From Azospirillum griseum (GTDB lineage Bacteria; Pseudomonadota; Alphaproteobacteria; Azospirillales; Azospirillaceae), in the NCBI RefSeq assembly GCF_003966125.1, contig NZ_RXMA01000001.1, positions 333,560-397,559 of the forward strand: a stretch of 64,000 nucleotides of DNA, in the 5' to 3' direction. Numbering within the stretch: the stretch's first letter is position 1; the number at the start of each line of letters is the position of its first letter. Shown piece by piece: positions 9,013 to 16,964 of this stretch. A program made the position numbers and the translations under genes. A model generated the notes under the pieces. That model made no database searches. It was not told where the DNA came from and saw nothing but the letters and a program-made list of their open reading frames with translations.

Positions 9013-10332
9013 TCACCCCTTGGCGGCGGCGCGCAGCGCCTGTTTCAGATCGTCGATCAGATCGTCGGCGTCCTCCAGCCCGATGGACAGGCGGATCATG
9101 TCCTCCCCCACCCCCGACGCGGCCAGGGCGGCGGCCTCCAACTGGGCGTGGGTGGTGCTGGCCGGGTGGATGACCAGCGATTTGGCGTCGCCCACATTGG
9201 CCAGGTGCGAGAACAGCGACAGGGCTTCGATGAAGCGTCGCCCGGCGTCGCGCCCGCCGCCCGGCCCCTTGACGCCAAAGGAGATGATCGAACCGCAGCC
9301 GTGCGGCAGCAGACGCGCGGCGAGCGCGTGATCGGGGTGATCGACCAGTTCGGGATAGGACACCCAGGCCACCGCCCCCTTGTCCGACGCCAATTCGGTT
9401 TCCAGGAAGCCGACGATCTTGCGGGCGTTGTGGATGTGCCCCTTCATCCGCAGCGACAGGGTTTCCACCCCCTGCAGAATCTGGAAGGCGTTCATCGGAC
9501 TCATGCAGGCCCCGAAATCGCGCAGCCCCTCGGCCCGCGCCCGCATGATGAAGGCGGCGGGGCCGTATTCCTCGGCGAAATCAATGCCGTGATACCCGGC
9601 GTAGGGTTCGGTCAGCGTCGGGAACTTGCCGGACGCCTCCCAATCGAAGGTTCCACCGTCGATCACCACCCCGCCAATCGCCACGCCATGCCCGGCCAGC
9701 CATTTGGTGCAGGAGTGCATCACCAGATCGGCCCCATGCGCCAGCGGGCGGCAGAGATAGGGGGTGGTGAAAGTCGAATCGATCATCAGCGGCACGCCCG
9801 CCGCGTGGGCGATGGCGGCGACAGCGGGCACGTCCAGCACCTCAAGCCCCGGATTGCCCAGCACCTCGCCAAACACCAGCCGGGTGTCCGGACGGATCGC
9901 GGCGCGGATGCCGTCCAGGTCGCGCGGGTGGACAAAGCTGGTGGTGATGCCCAAGCGCGGCAGGGTGTAGGCCAGCAGGTTGCGGCTGCCGCCATAGATG
10001 GACGACGACGCGACGATGTGCCCGCCCGCGTCCATCAGGGTGAGGATCGCCAGCGTCAAGGCCGCCTGTCCGCTGGCGGTGCAGACCGCGCCGACCCCGC
10101 CCTCCAAAATCGCCAACCGCTCCTCCAGCACCGCCACCGTCGGGTTGGAGATGCGGGAGTAGATATGCCCGGCGCGTTCCAGATTGAACAGCGCCGCCGC
10201 GTGGTCGGTGTCCTGAAAGACGTAGGACGAGGTCATGTGGATCGGAACCGCCCGCGCCCCGGTGGCCGGATCGGGCTGTTGCCCCGCGTGCAGGGTCTGC
10301 GTGTCGAATTTCAGGAATTTGGCGTCGGCCAT
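9013..10332 (-). CDS. metY: O-acetylhomoserine sulfhydrylase-type PLP enzyme
   Basis: A 439-residue Cys/Met-metabolism PLP enzyme that would make homocysteine (or methionine) from O-acetylhomoserine and a sulfur donor. It starts MADAKFLKFDTQTLHAGQ. Family marks include YSRISNPT, the tyrosine-containing ASSSIYGGS, and the PLP lysine in SCTKWLAGHG near residue 205. Length and the insertion-rich C-terminus fit MetY better than MetB/MetC. The start at 10332 is preceded by GGGGAGGAT; the frame is open to 10572 but without family sequence. A structured leader lies upstream. Confidence 0.9.
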   Translation of the reverse strand: MADAKFLKFDTQTLHAGQQPDPATGARAVPIHMTSSYVFQDTDHAAALFNLERAGHIYSRISNPTVAVLEERLAILEGGVGAVCTASGQAALTLAILTLMDAGGHIVASSSIYGGSRNLLAYTLPRLGITTSFVHPRDLDGIRAAIRPDTRLVFGEVLGNPGLEVLDVPAVAAIAHAAGVPLMIDSTFTTPYLCRPLAHGADLVMHSCTKWLAGHGVAIGGVVIDGGTFDWEASGKFPTLTEPYAGYHGIDFAEEYGPAAFIMRARAEGLRDFGACMSPMNAFQILQGVETLSLRMKGHIHNARKIVGFLETELASDKGAVAWVSYPELVDHPDHALAARLLPHGCGSIISFGVKGPGGGRDAGRRFIEALSLFSHLANVGDAKSLVIHPASTTHAQLEAAALAASGVGEDMIRLSIGLEDADDLIDDLKQALRAAAKG

Positions 10333-10434
10333 CCCGGCATATCCTCCCCTGGACCCGCGCGGGGGGATGCCGCCATCGGACAGCCGCGCGTGTCGCGCGA
10401 GGATGCGGGGCGGCCGCGCGGGGGTTTGAAAAGT

Positions 10435-10461
10435 GAGGGCCGCATCGGATGCGCGGCCCTC
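10435..10461 (-). promoter_or_regulatory. stem-loop in the metY leader (possible attenuator)
   Basis: A perfect 9-bp stem, GAGGGCCGC / GCGGCCCTC, is followed on the minus strand by ACTTTTC. It lies about 100 bases ahead of the metY start and inside the leader implied by the promoter at 10551-10579. I looked for the SAM-II riboswitch pattern common before alphaproteobacterial met genes and did not see it. Confidence 0.4.
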
Positions 10462-10550
10462 GGTCCTTTTTTGAACCGTCGGCCAGTCTGGCTTCGGTCT
10501 TTGTTTGCCTGCCCTGTTCAACCCGCGTTGGACGGTGTTGACGGTGCGGG

Positions 10551-10579
10551 AGCGTATGGAGAGCCGCCGCAAAGGTCAA
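10551..10579 (-). promoter_or_regulatory. candidate promoter for metY-hydrolase
   Basis: On the minus strand, TTGACC (10574-10579), 17 bases, then TACGCT (10551-10556). It would give a leader of about 210 bases before metY. Confidence 0.5.
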
Positions 10580-10704
10580 GCCGAAGCAACAGGCCACCCC
10601 ATCGGCCAAACGGCAGAGGGAAGCGCCAAAGCCCGCTTTGCCGACACCCCAGGGCAATCGCTTGAAGCACCATGCATCATGGTCAAAACAACAATAGACA
10701 CGAA

Positions 10705-10843
10705 TTTCACGGATTTTTTCACGGATTTCGCGGAACGCGCCCCAGAGCGGCCCTGCTTGCGATCTGGCGACAAACCTCATGACGGGATGCAGGAGGCAAT
10801 TGGAGTCGAAAATCCGTGTAATCCTTACCGATTGTCCGTGAAA
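10705..10843. repeat. cluster of TTTCACGGATT repeats in both orientations
   Basis: Two exact copies of TTTCACGGATT lie one base apart (10705-10715 and 10717-10727). Two inverted copies follow about 100 bases on: AATCCGTGTAA at 10811-10821 and TCCGTGAAA at 10835-10843. The region from 10580 to 10993 has no convincing gene and is locally AT-richer than its surroundings. Confidence 0.7.
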
Positions 10844-10993
10844 TCCGCGTCCATTCTTGTTTGCGTGACGATGAGCGTTCGTTCAAGCGATTGCCCTGGC
10901 CAACACCCGCTTTGATTGACAAACGGCGGGGCTGACCCCACATTCGGGGACAGGCAGACGGGGACCGCTATCCCCGCCCGCCCATCCCGATCC

Positions 10994-11068
10994 TCAGCGG
11001 TTCAGCAGGTCAAGGCACGCCTTGATGAGCTGCAACAGCAGGATCAGGAGAGTCAGGATCTTCATCAT
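10994..11068 (-). CDS. 24-residue hydrophobic micro-peptide (candidate)
   Basis: The peptide begins MMKILTLLILLLQLIKAC and ends LDLLNR; it is one leucine-rich membrane-spanning helix with a charged C-terminus. AGGGGAGAA and ACAGG precede the two in-frame ATGs. The size, hydrophobicity and solitary position resemble membrane-active type I toxin peptides or small membrane regulators, but I recognise no family. No antisense RNA promoter is evident. It could be chance, though the ribosome binding site is good. Confidence 0.45.
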   Translation of the reverse strand: MMKILTLLILLLQLIKACLDLLNR

Positions 11069-11310
11069 CCTGTGTTCTCCCCTGTGAGCGGCGGGGGCGA
11101 CGGCCATTCCGTCACCCCGTCCGCACCCCCTCGTAACACGTCGCACGCGCCGCACTCCACTGGGATTGCAGAACCCCCTTGGAAACCACCCTTCCGGTTG
11201 CGGTTTGCGTTGGCGCGCGGGTCCGGGGCAATCCCCCTTGCGAATGTGCAAACTATCTCATGTAAGCTGGTCGGGTCGCCCGTTTGGGCATCACCACCGA
11301 AAGGCCCGTC

Positions 11311-12039
11311 ATGCGCGCCGTCACCGTCGCCCTTGCTGCGTTTCTGATGGCCGTGCCGATGGCCGCCCAGGCGGCGGACGATCCGCTGGAATCCTTCAAC
11401 CGGCCGATGTTCGCCTTCAACAAGGGGCTGGTCGATTGGGTCATCAACCCGATGGTCAACCATGTCGGCCCCTGGATCCCCGGTCCGGTGAAAACGGGGC
11501 TGGGCAACGCCTACAGCAACCTGACCGAGATCGAGATGATCCTCGACAACGCGTTGCAGGGAAAGGCGACCAACACGGCGGTGTCGGCGGCGCGATTCGC
11601 GGTGAACTCCACCGTCGGCATCGGTGGTCTGTTCGATCCGGCGAGCGCGGTCGGCCTGACCCGGCGCGAGGCCAATTACGGCGCGTCGCTGTGCCAGACC
11701 GGCTTGCGCCCCGGCTCCTATCTGGTGCTGCCCTTCGTCGGCCCGACCAACACGGTGGGGGCGGCGGCGCTGACCGTGGGCGTGGCGGCGGAGGTCTACG
11801 CGCTGAGCTTCATTTCAACGACGTTGGCGACGCTGGATTTCCTGGTGATCGATCTGGGCGGCTCCGCCTCCGCCCTGCGCCACGCCAAGAACGTGCCGAC
11901 GGCGGGCGAGGATCTCTACGCCGTCCAGCGCGCCGATTATCAGACCTACATCACCCAGAGCTGCGGCCCGGCGGCAACCAAGGCCGCCCTGCCCGGCCCG
12001 CGCGCGCCGACCAAGCCGGGCACACCGTCGCACAGTTGA
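11311..12039 (+). CDS. mlaA: MlaA/VacJ family outer-membrane lipid-asymmetry protein
   Basis: A 242-residue MlaA homologue, the component that removes mislocalised phospholipids from the outer leaflet and hands them to the Mla shuttle. A signal peptide is at 1-21 (cleavage after AQA). The family core begins DDPLESFNRPMFAFNKGLVDWV, and RREANYGASLCQ plus YLVLPFVGPT are typical. Unlike E. coli MlaA there is no lipobox cysteine, so this form would be released or anchored differently. The ATG 11311 is the start that opens directly on the signal peptide. No other mla genes are adjacent. Confidence 0.9.
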   Translation: MRAVTVALAAFLMAVPMAAQAADDPLESFNRPMFAFNKGLVDWVINPMVNHVGPWIPGPVKTGLGNAYSNLTEIEMILDNALQGKATNTAVSAARFAVNSTVGIGGLFDPASAVGLTRREANYGASLCQTGLRPGSYLVLPFVGPTNTVGAAALTVGVAAEVYALSFISTTLATLDFLVIDLGGSASALRHAKNVPTAGEDLYAVQRADYQTYITQSCGPAATKAALPGPRAPTKPGTPSHS

Positions 12040-12070
12040 TGGCCGGAGTCGATGGCCGGTTGACCGATGG

Positions 12071-12101
12071 ATGGGGGCCACGCCAATCACGTGGCCCCCA
12101 T
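12071..12101. terminator. bidirectional stem-loop between mlaA and ybdK
   Basis: A 12-bp perfect inverted repeat ATGGGGGCCACG / CGTGGCCCCCAT (12071-12082 and 12090-12101) with a 7-base loop lies between convergent genes. There is no T run, so it may act with Rho or as an RNA 3-prime stabiliser. Confidence 0.6.
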
Positions 12102-13240
12102 CATGCGGCTTCTTGCACCCCGACCATGGTTTCCTCGGCCAGCCAATCCACCACCTTGTGCAGAGCTTCCCAGCCGGTGGCCCCGTTCTCCAACGCCTCC
12201 TGATAAATCGCCACCTGGCGGTGGGCGCTGGTTCCGCGCGCCAGAATGTCGCGCGCCCGCTCCACCTCGGCGGTGCAGCCGAAATGCGCGGCGTCCTCGC
12301 GCGTCAGGTCGATGATCTCTTCCAACAGGTCGGGATAGGGCACGATCCGGCCCTGGCCGAAATCCACCAGCCCGCTGTCCAGGCCATAGCGCTGGGCGCG
12401 CCAGCGGTTTTCCTCGATCAGCATGTTCTTGTAGGGCCGCCAGGTGACGTTGCGCAGCTTCAACCGCCACAGCATCCGCAGCAGGCAGCGGTAGAGCGCC
12501 GCGACCGTCACCGCGTCGTCCAGGCGGGTGCAGATGTCGGTGATGCGCATCTCCAGCGTCGGGAAGCGGGCCGACGGGCGGATGTCCCACCAGAGCTTCG
12601 TCGCGTCCTCGATCACGCCCGCGTTGACCAGCGCGCCGACGTGGCTCTGATACTCGCCAAAGCTCTGGAAGCTGGCGGGCATGCCGGTGCGCGGCAGTTC
12701 GTGCCACACCGACAGCCGATAAGACCGGCGCTCCATATCCCGCCCGCGCCAGAAGGGGGAGGAGGTGGACAGCGCCAGCAGATGCGGCAGGAAGTAACGC
12801 ACCTGATTCATCAGATCGATGCGCAGATCGTCGTCCTCGATGCCGATGTGAACGTGCATCCCGCAAATCATCAGGCGGCGCGCCGGCGCGCCCAGATCAC
12901 GGGCGAGCATGTTGTAGCGGTCGCGGTTGGTGTGCTTCTGCGGCTCCCACGCGGCGAAGGGGTGGGTCGAGGCGGCGATCGGGGCCAGACCGTGGCGGTC
13001 GGCCACCCCGGCGACGATGGAGCGCAGCGAGGCCAGCTCCGTCCGCGCCTCCGCCAGGGTCGAGCAGACCGGGGTTCCGACCTCGATCTGGCAGCGCAGA
13101 AACTCCGGGTGGATGCGGCCGGGGGCCTGAGCCTGACAGGCCTCCAGCATGTCTTCCGGCGGGCTGGTGACGATGTCGCGGGTGGCGCGATCCACCAGCA
13201 GATATTCTTCTTCCAGCCCCAGGGTGAAGGAGGGTTCCAT
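12101..13240 (-). CDS. carboxylate-amine ligase, YbdK/GCS2 family
   Basis: A 379-residue member of the glutamate-cysteine ligase type 2 (YbdK) family, ATP-dependent enzymes that join an amino group to a gamma-carboxylate. It opens FTLGLEEEYLLVD, the glutamate-rich ATP/metal motif. It also has CGMHVHIGIED and the RISDICTRLDD-type stretch MRITDICTRLDD, both conserved. E. coli YbdK has only weak glutamate-cysteine ligase activity, so the natural substrate is open. It follows the N-formylglutamate amidohydrolase gene by 4 bases, which suggests a shared job in glutamate-type compounds. Confidence 0.88.
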   Translation of the reverse strand: MEPSFTLGLEEEYLLVDRATRDIVTSPPEDMLEACQAQAPGRIHPEFLRCQIEVGTPVCSTLAEARTELASLRSIVAGVADRHGLAPIAASTHPFAAWEPQKHTNRDRYNMLARDLGAPARRLMICGMHVHIGIEDDDLRIDLMNQVRYFLPHLLALSTSSPFWRGRDMERRSYRLSVWHELPRTGMPASFQSFGEYQSHVGALVNAGVIEDATKLWWDIRPSARFPTLEMRITDICTRLDDAVTVAALYRCLLRMLWRLKLRNVTWRPYKNMLIEENRWRAQRYGLDSGLVDFGQGRIVPYPDLLEEIIDLTREDAAHFGCTAEVERARDILARGTSAHRQVAIYQEALENGATGWEALHKVVDWLAEETMVGVQEAA

Positions 13241-13244
13241 GCGT

Positions 13245-14132
13245 TCAGACCCGTGGATAATGGCGGATGATCGTCAGATCGGCGGCGGACAGCAGCGGGG
13301 CCAAGGCATCGCCCAGCACCTGCGCCCACAGATCCACGCCCCCGTCGTCGGTGATCAGATCCTGGCGCACCTCAAGCAAAACGTTGGGGTAGCCCGCAGG
13401 GGTGGCGTGGGTTTCCACCGTGCCACCGGTGGTGTCGCGCCCGGAATAGGGTTCGTTGTCGCCCACGCACCACCGCCCATCGGCGCGCAGCGCGGCAAGC
13501 AGCGGGACCGGCAGGCGCGGGTCGCGGTCCCACAGCACCCCGATGTGCCAAGGCCGGGCCACGCCGCGCATGGTGGGCGTGAAGCTGTGGACCGACAGCA
13601 GAATCGGCACCTGACCGCTGGCCCGGATGCGCGCCACCTGCTGCCCAACCGCCTCTTGGTAAGGACGGAACACCGCGTCGACGCGCTGGGCCTGGGCGTG
13701 TGCGTCCAACGCACGGTTGCCGGGTATCACCACCCCATCGCTGATGACCGGGATCGCGGTCGGGTCGTCCAGATTGCGGTTTGGGTCGATCAGCAGGCGC
13801 GAATAGCCCGACAACACCGCCGTGGCGGCGAAGCGCGCGGCCAAACGGTGGGACAGGGCCGCCGCACCGATGTCGTAGGCGATGTGCCGCTCCAACTCCT
13901 CCTCCGGCAAACCCAGGCTGCCCAGCGCGCGCGGTAAAGCGCGCGACGCGTGGTCGCAGACGATCAGGAGCGGGCCGGTCGCCTGCGGGTTCACAACGGT
14001 GTAAGGCGGTGGATCGTCTGGACCGAGCAGGGGGACATCGCCCGCCCGCGCGGGAAAGGGCGCGGTGACAGGACGGTCATGCGCGACCGGTCCATGCCCG
14101 CCATCAGAGGAAGTGGAGGAGGTCATACGCAC
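13245..14132 (-). CDS. N-formylglutamate amidohydrolase family protein
   Basis: A 295-residue member of the N-formylglutamate amidohydrolase family (HutG-like), zinc peptidase-fold enzymes that release formate from N-formylglutamate. Family marks are VCDHASRALP, AYDIGAAALSHRLA, YSRLLIDPNRNLDD, LLSVHSFTPTMRG and the late LLEVRQDLI. No other histidine-utilisation genes are nearby, so the paired YbdK-type ligase hints at a different amide substrate. The first 30 residues are low-complexity and the start may lie a little downstream. Confidence 0.85.
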   Translation of the reverse strand: MRMTSSTSSDGGHGPVAHDRPVTAPFPARAGDVPLLGPDDPPPYTVVNPQATGPLLIVCDHASRALPRALGSLGLPEEELERHIAYDIGAAALSHRLAARFAATAVLSGYSRLLIDPNRNLDDPTAIPVISDGVVIPGNRALDAHAQAQRVDAVFRPYQEAVGQQVARIRASGQVPILLSVHSFTPTMRGVARPWHIGVLWDRDPRLPVPLLAALRADGRWCVGDNEPYSGRDTTGGTVETHATPAGYPNVLLEVRQDLITDDGGVDLWAQVLGDALAPLLSAADLTIIRHYPRV

Positions 14133-14261
14133 ACACTACCCTAAGCCGTTGATCGGGTGAAGCCACCCCAACACCCAACCGGCGGCGCCCACCGGAGCGC
14201 CGTGGCGAAGCCTTTGTTATCTTGCTAGACTCGGGCGGCTCATTTGGGGGGAACCACACCG

Positions 14262-14957
14262 ATGCTTCGTCTGTTGACGCTGTGTCTGGGTCTGATCGCG
14301 CTGCTCAGCGCCTGCGGACCGATCTACGAAACGCAATACAGCATGATCCCGCCGACCAGCGCCCAGGGCCGCCTGTGCGTGTCGCAATGCCAGCAGGAAC
14401 GGAGCATGTGCCGCCAAAGCTGCACCATGCAGGAGCAAACCTGCCGGGCCGAGGCCCGCAGCCGCGCGGCCTATGATTACGAAGCCTATGTCCGCCGCCA
14501 GACGGCCGAAAAGCAGCCGATCAAGAAGCGCGTCAGCGACTTTGAAAACAGCTATGGCTGCGGCAACAGCAGTTGCCATGACCGTTGCGAATCCAACTAC
14601 CGCGACTGTTTCGGCGGCGTGTGCGGCGGGCAGGTGATCGCGAACCGGGTCTGCACCATGTTCTGCGATCAGCAGGGATCGTCCGCCCCGGCGATGACCC
14701 CGGCCCCGTCCTCCGGTGGCCAGAACACGGTTCCGCTGTCGTCCCTGTCCGGTTCAACGTCCGGCACGGCCCCGACCTCGGGGTCGCGCACCCTGTGCTC
14801 GCGCGGCATGCAGGTCGAGGTTCAGTGGCAGGGCGATTGGTATCCGGCCGTCGTCACCGGCGCGCAGCGCTCCGATGGCCGTTGCCCGGTCCATTATGAG
14901 GGCTACGGCGCGGAAGACGACGAATCGGTGTCGCTGAACCGCATCCGCCCGCGCTGA
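14262..14957 (+). CDS. cysteine-rich lipoprotein with a Tudor-like C-terminal domain, function unknown
   Basis: A 231-residue predicted lipoprotein: signal sequence MLRLLTLCLGLIALLSAC with lipobox LSAC and Cys18 as lipidation site. The next part (40-130) has about 14 cysteines in CxxxC spacing (for example CVSQCQQERSMCRQSC), so it is probably disulfide-bonded in the periplasm. A Ser/Thr/Pro/Gly linker leads to a C-terminal VEVQWQGDWYPAVVTG...VHYEGY module, which reads like a small Tudor/chromo-type beta barrel. Start ATG 14262 follows GGGGGGAA. I do not recognise a named family. Confidence 0.75.
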   Translation: MLRLLTLCLGLIALLSACGPIYETQYSMIPPTSAQGRLCVSQCQQERSMCRQSCTMQEQTCRAEARSRAAYDYEAYVRRQTAEKQPIKKRVSDFENSYGCGNSSCHDRCESNYRDCFGGVCGGQVIANRVCTMFCDQQGSSAPAMTPAPSSGGQNTVPLSSLSGSTSGTAPTSGSRTLCSRGMQVEVQWQGDWYPAVVTGAQRSDGRCPVHYEGYGAEDDESVSLNRIRPR

Positions 14958-15084
14958 TGATTTGGCGCTGAAAACTCTGCCGCGCCGTCCCCAGATCGCC
15001 CACGGACGGCGCGCAGTGCTGGTATGACACCCCCAGGGCGCTCGCCGTCTGGCACGCCCGCCAGTGGCTGGCTATAAGCGGGGG

Positions 15085-15996
15085 ATGAGCGACACGCACG
15101 CCTTCCCGCTTCCATCCGCCGCGCATGCCCAACGCAACGCCCTGCTGATTTTGCTGGCGGGTGCGTTGAGCATCGCCTTTGCCCCGATTTTCGTCCGGCT
15201 GGCCGATGTCGGGCCGGTGTCCATCGCCTTTTGGCGCATGGCGCTGTCGGCCCCGCTGCTGGCCTTGTGGATGGCGATGGAACCCAAGGGCAAGGGGCGC
15301 AGCCGCCCGCCCTCCTCGCCCCGCGACTTCGCCCGGCTGATCCTGGCCGGGCTGTGTCTGGCGGGCGATCTGGTGATCTGGCACATCTCGATCGGCTACA
15401 CCTCGGTCGCCAACTCCACGCTGCTGGCCAATTTCGCCCCGCTGTTCGTCGCCCCGGTCGCTTGGTTCCTGTTCAAGGAGCGCTTCACTGCAAAGTTTGT
15501 GCTTGGCATGGCGATGGCTTTGGCGGGCGCGATGATCCTGATGGGCGACAGTGTGCGCCTCAGCGCCGACCACCTGTTCGGCGACGCGCTGGGCTTGCTG
15601 ACGGCGGTCTTTTATGGCGGCTACATCCTGTCGGTCGGTCATCTGCGCAGCGAATTCTCCACCGCCACCATCATGACCTGGAGCGGCGTCATCACCGCCG
15701 TGATCCTGCTCCCGATGGCGCTGCTGTCCGGCGAAGCCCTGCTGCCCGCGCAGTGGAGCGGTTGGGCGGTGCTGGCCGGGCTGGCCCTGTTCAGCCACGC
15801 CGGGGGCCAAAGCATGATTGCCTACGCTCTGGCCCATTTGCCCGCCTCCTTCTCCTCGGTCAGCCTGCTGTTGCAACCCGCCGGGGCCGCGATTCTCGCC
15901 TGGATCTTGTTGGGGGAGCCTCTGGGCGTCCTGCAAGCCATCGGCGCGGTGGTGATCCTGGCGGGCATTCTGCTGGCGCGGCGCGGCAGCCGCTGA
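15085..15996 (+). CDS. DMT-superfamily (EamA) transporter
   Basis: A 303-residue inner-membrane protein with ten predicted helices in two EamA repeats. The first has PIFVRLADVGPVSIAFWRM and the second has LAHLPASFSSVSLLLQP and GEPLGV. Members export amino acids or metabolites. The substrate is not predictable. The ATG at 15085 has the GCGGGGG ribosome binding site. Confidence 0.9.
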   Translation: MSDTHAFPLPSAAHAQRNALLILLAGALSIAFAPIFVRLADVGPVSIAFWRMALSAPLLALWMAMEPKGKGRSRPPSSPRDFARLILAGLCLAGDLVIWHISIGYTSVANSTLLANFAPLFVAPVAWFLFKERFTAKFVLGMAMALAGAMILMGDSVRLSADHLFGDALGLLTAVFYGGYILSVGHLRSEFSTATIMTWSGVITAVILLPMALLSGEALLPAQWSGWAVLAGLALFSHAGGQSMIAYALAHLPASFSSVSLLLQPAGAAILAWILLGEPLGVLQAIGAVVILAGILLARRGSR

Positions 15997-16086
15997 TCCC
16001 CTAGGTTTCACGCGCCGCCTTCAGTCGTTGGTCTTGGCGCGCGGAACCGATGCCGCTACCATTCAACGCTTTTGATTGAGAGGGTG

Positions 16087-16863
16087 ATGCCCGTGTCCGC
16101 CATCGACGACAGCGCTCCAGGCTCTTCCTCCTCCCCGCGCATCTCGGAATGGGTGGCGCAACAGCTTCTCGACCGCATTTCGCGTGGCGAACTGGTGCCT
16201 GGGCAGCGCCTGCCCGGTGAACGTCAGCTGGCCGAACAGCTCCATGTCAGCCGCGTGTCGGTGCGCGCCGCCTTGCAAACCCTGAAGACCCAGGGCTTCC
16301 TCACCGCCGTCCAGGGTGGTGGTACCCGAGTCGTGTCGTCCGCCGGGGTGATGGATGGCGCCCTGACCGCGATGGTGCGCGGCAAGCATGACAATCTGTG
16401 CGACCTCGTGGAAATCCGCATGGCGCTGGAAGGCTGGGCCGCCCGCCGCGCCGCCCAGCACGCGACGCCGGAGCAGATCGCCAACATCGGCCGCATCCTG
16501 GCGGCGATGACCCAGACCAGCGGCGACGGCAACCGCGCCGCCGACGACATGGATTTTCACCTCTCCGTGGCCCAGGCGTCGGGCAGCCCGGTCTATCTCC
16601 ACCTGCTGGCGACGATCCGCGAGATCCTCGGCAACATGGTGGAGTTGAACCACACCGAACCCTACATGGAAAACCACGAAGCGCTGATGATCGAGCATCA
16701 CCGCGCGATTTACGAGGCCATCGCCAGCCGTGACGCCGATGGTGCGGTCGCCGCCGTCACCGCGCATCTGGGCTGGGTGCTGGCCCGCTACCACGCCATG
16801 AGCGTGGCCCCTGCGGCCGCACCCGAATCCGAATCGACCGATTCCGCCTCCGCCGAAGCCTGA
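16087..16863 (+). CDS. GntR-family transcriptional regulator, FadR subfamily
   Basis: A 258-residue regulator. The N-terminal winged helix-turn-helix (about 20-90) contains LVPGQRLPGERQLAEQL and VSRVSVRAALQTLKTQGFL, typical of GntR/FadR DNA binding. The C-terminal FCD domain (about 105-235) has the metal-binding pattern DMDFHLSVAQASGS and HHRAIYEAI, with the aspartate and histidines that usually bind zinc or an organic acid. Start ATG 16087 follows GAGAGGG; a TTG at 16072 is an alternative. The target genes are not adjacent in an obvious operon. Confidence 0.9.
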   Translation: MPVSAIDDSAPGSSSSPRISEWVAQQLLDRISRGELVPGQRLPGERQLAEQLHVSRVSVRAALQTLKTQGFLTAVQGGGTRVVSSAGVMDGALTAMVRGKHDNLCDLVEIRMALEGWAARRAAQHATPEQIANIGRILAAMTQTSGDGNRAADDMDFHLSVAQASGSPVYLHLLATIREILGNMVELNHTEPYMENHEALMIEHHRAIYEAIASRDADGAVAAVTAHLGWVLARYHAMSVAPAAAPESESTDSASAEA

Positions 16864-16882
16864 AACCGATCAATTGATCCAC

Positions 16883-16930
16883 ACACGAAAAGACCGCAGC
16901 CCTTTGCCGAGGGCTGCGGTCTTTTCGTGT
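16883..16930. terminator. strong bidirectional terminator between the GntR gene and adk
   Basis: A 21-bp perfect inverted repeat with A-rich and T-rich ends: the arms run 16883-16903 and 16910-16930, with core GACCGCAGCCCT / AGGGCTGCGGTC and a 6-base loop. It ends the long minus-strand ribosomal block after adk. Confidence 0.92.
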
Positions 16931-16964
16931 TCAGCCCCCCGTTGTCGGAGGGGATGCGGATCCA

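Noticed and set aside
10333..10580. SAM-II or other SAM riboswitch before metY
   Set aside because: I looked for the conserved SAM-II core and pseudoknot bases and did not find them; only a simple stem is present.
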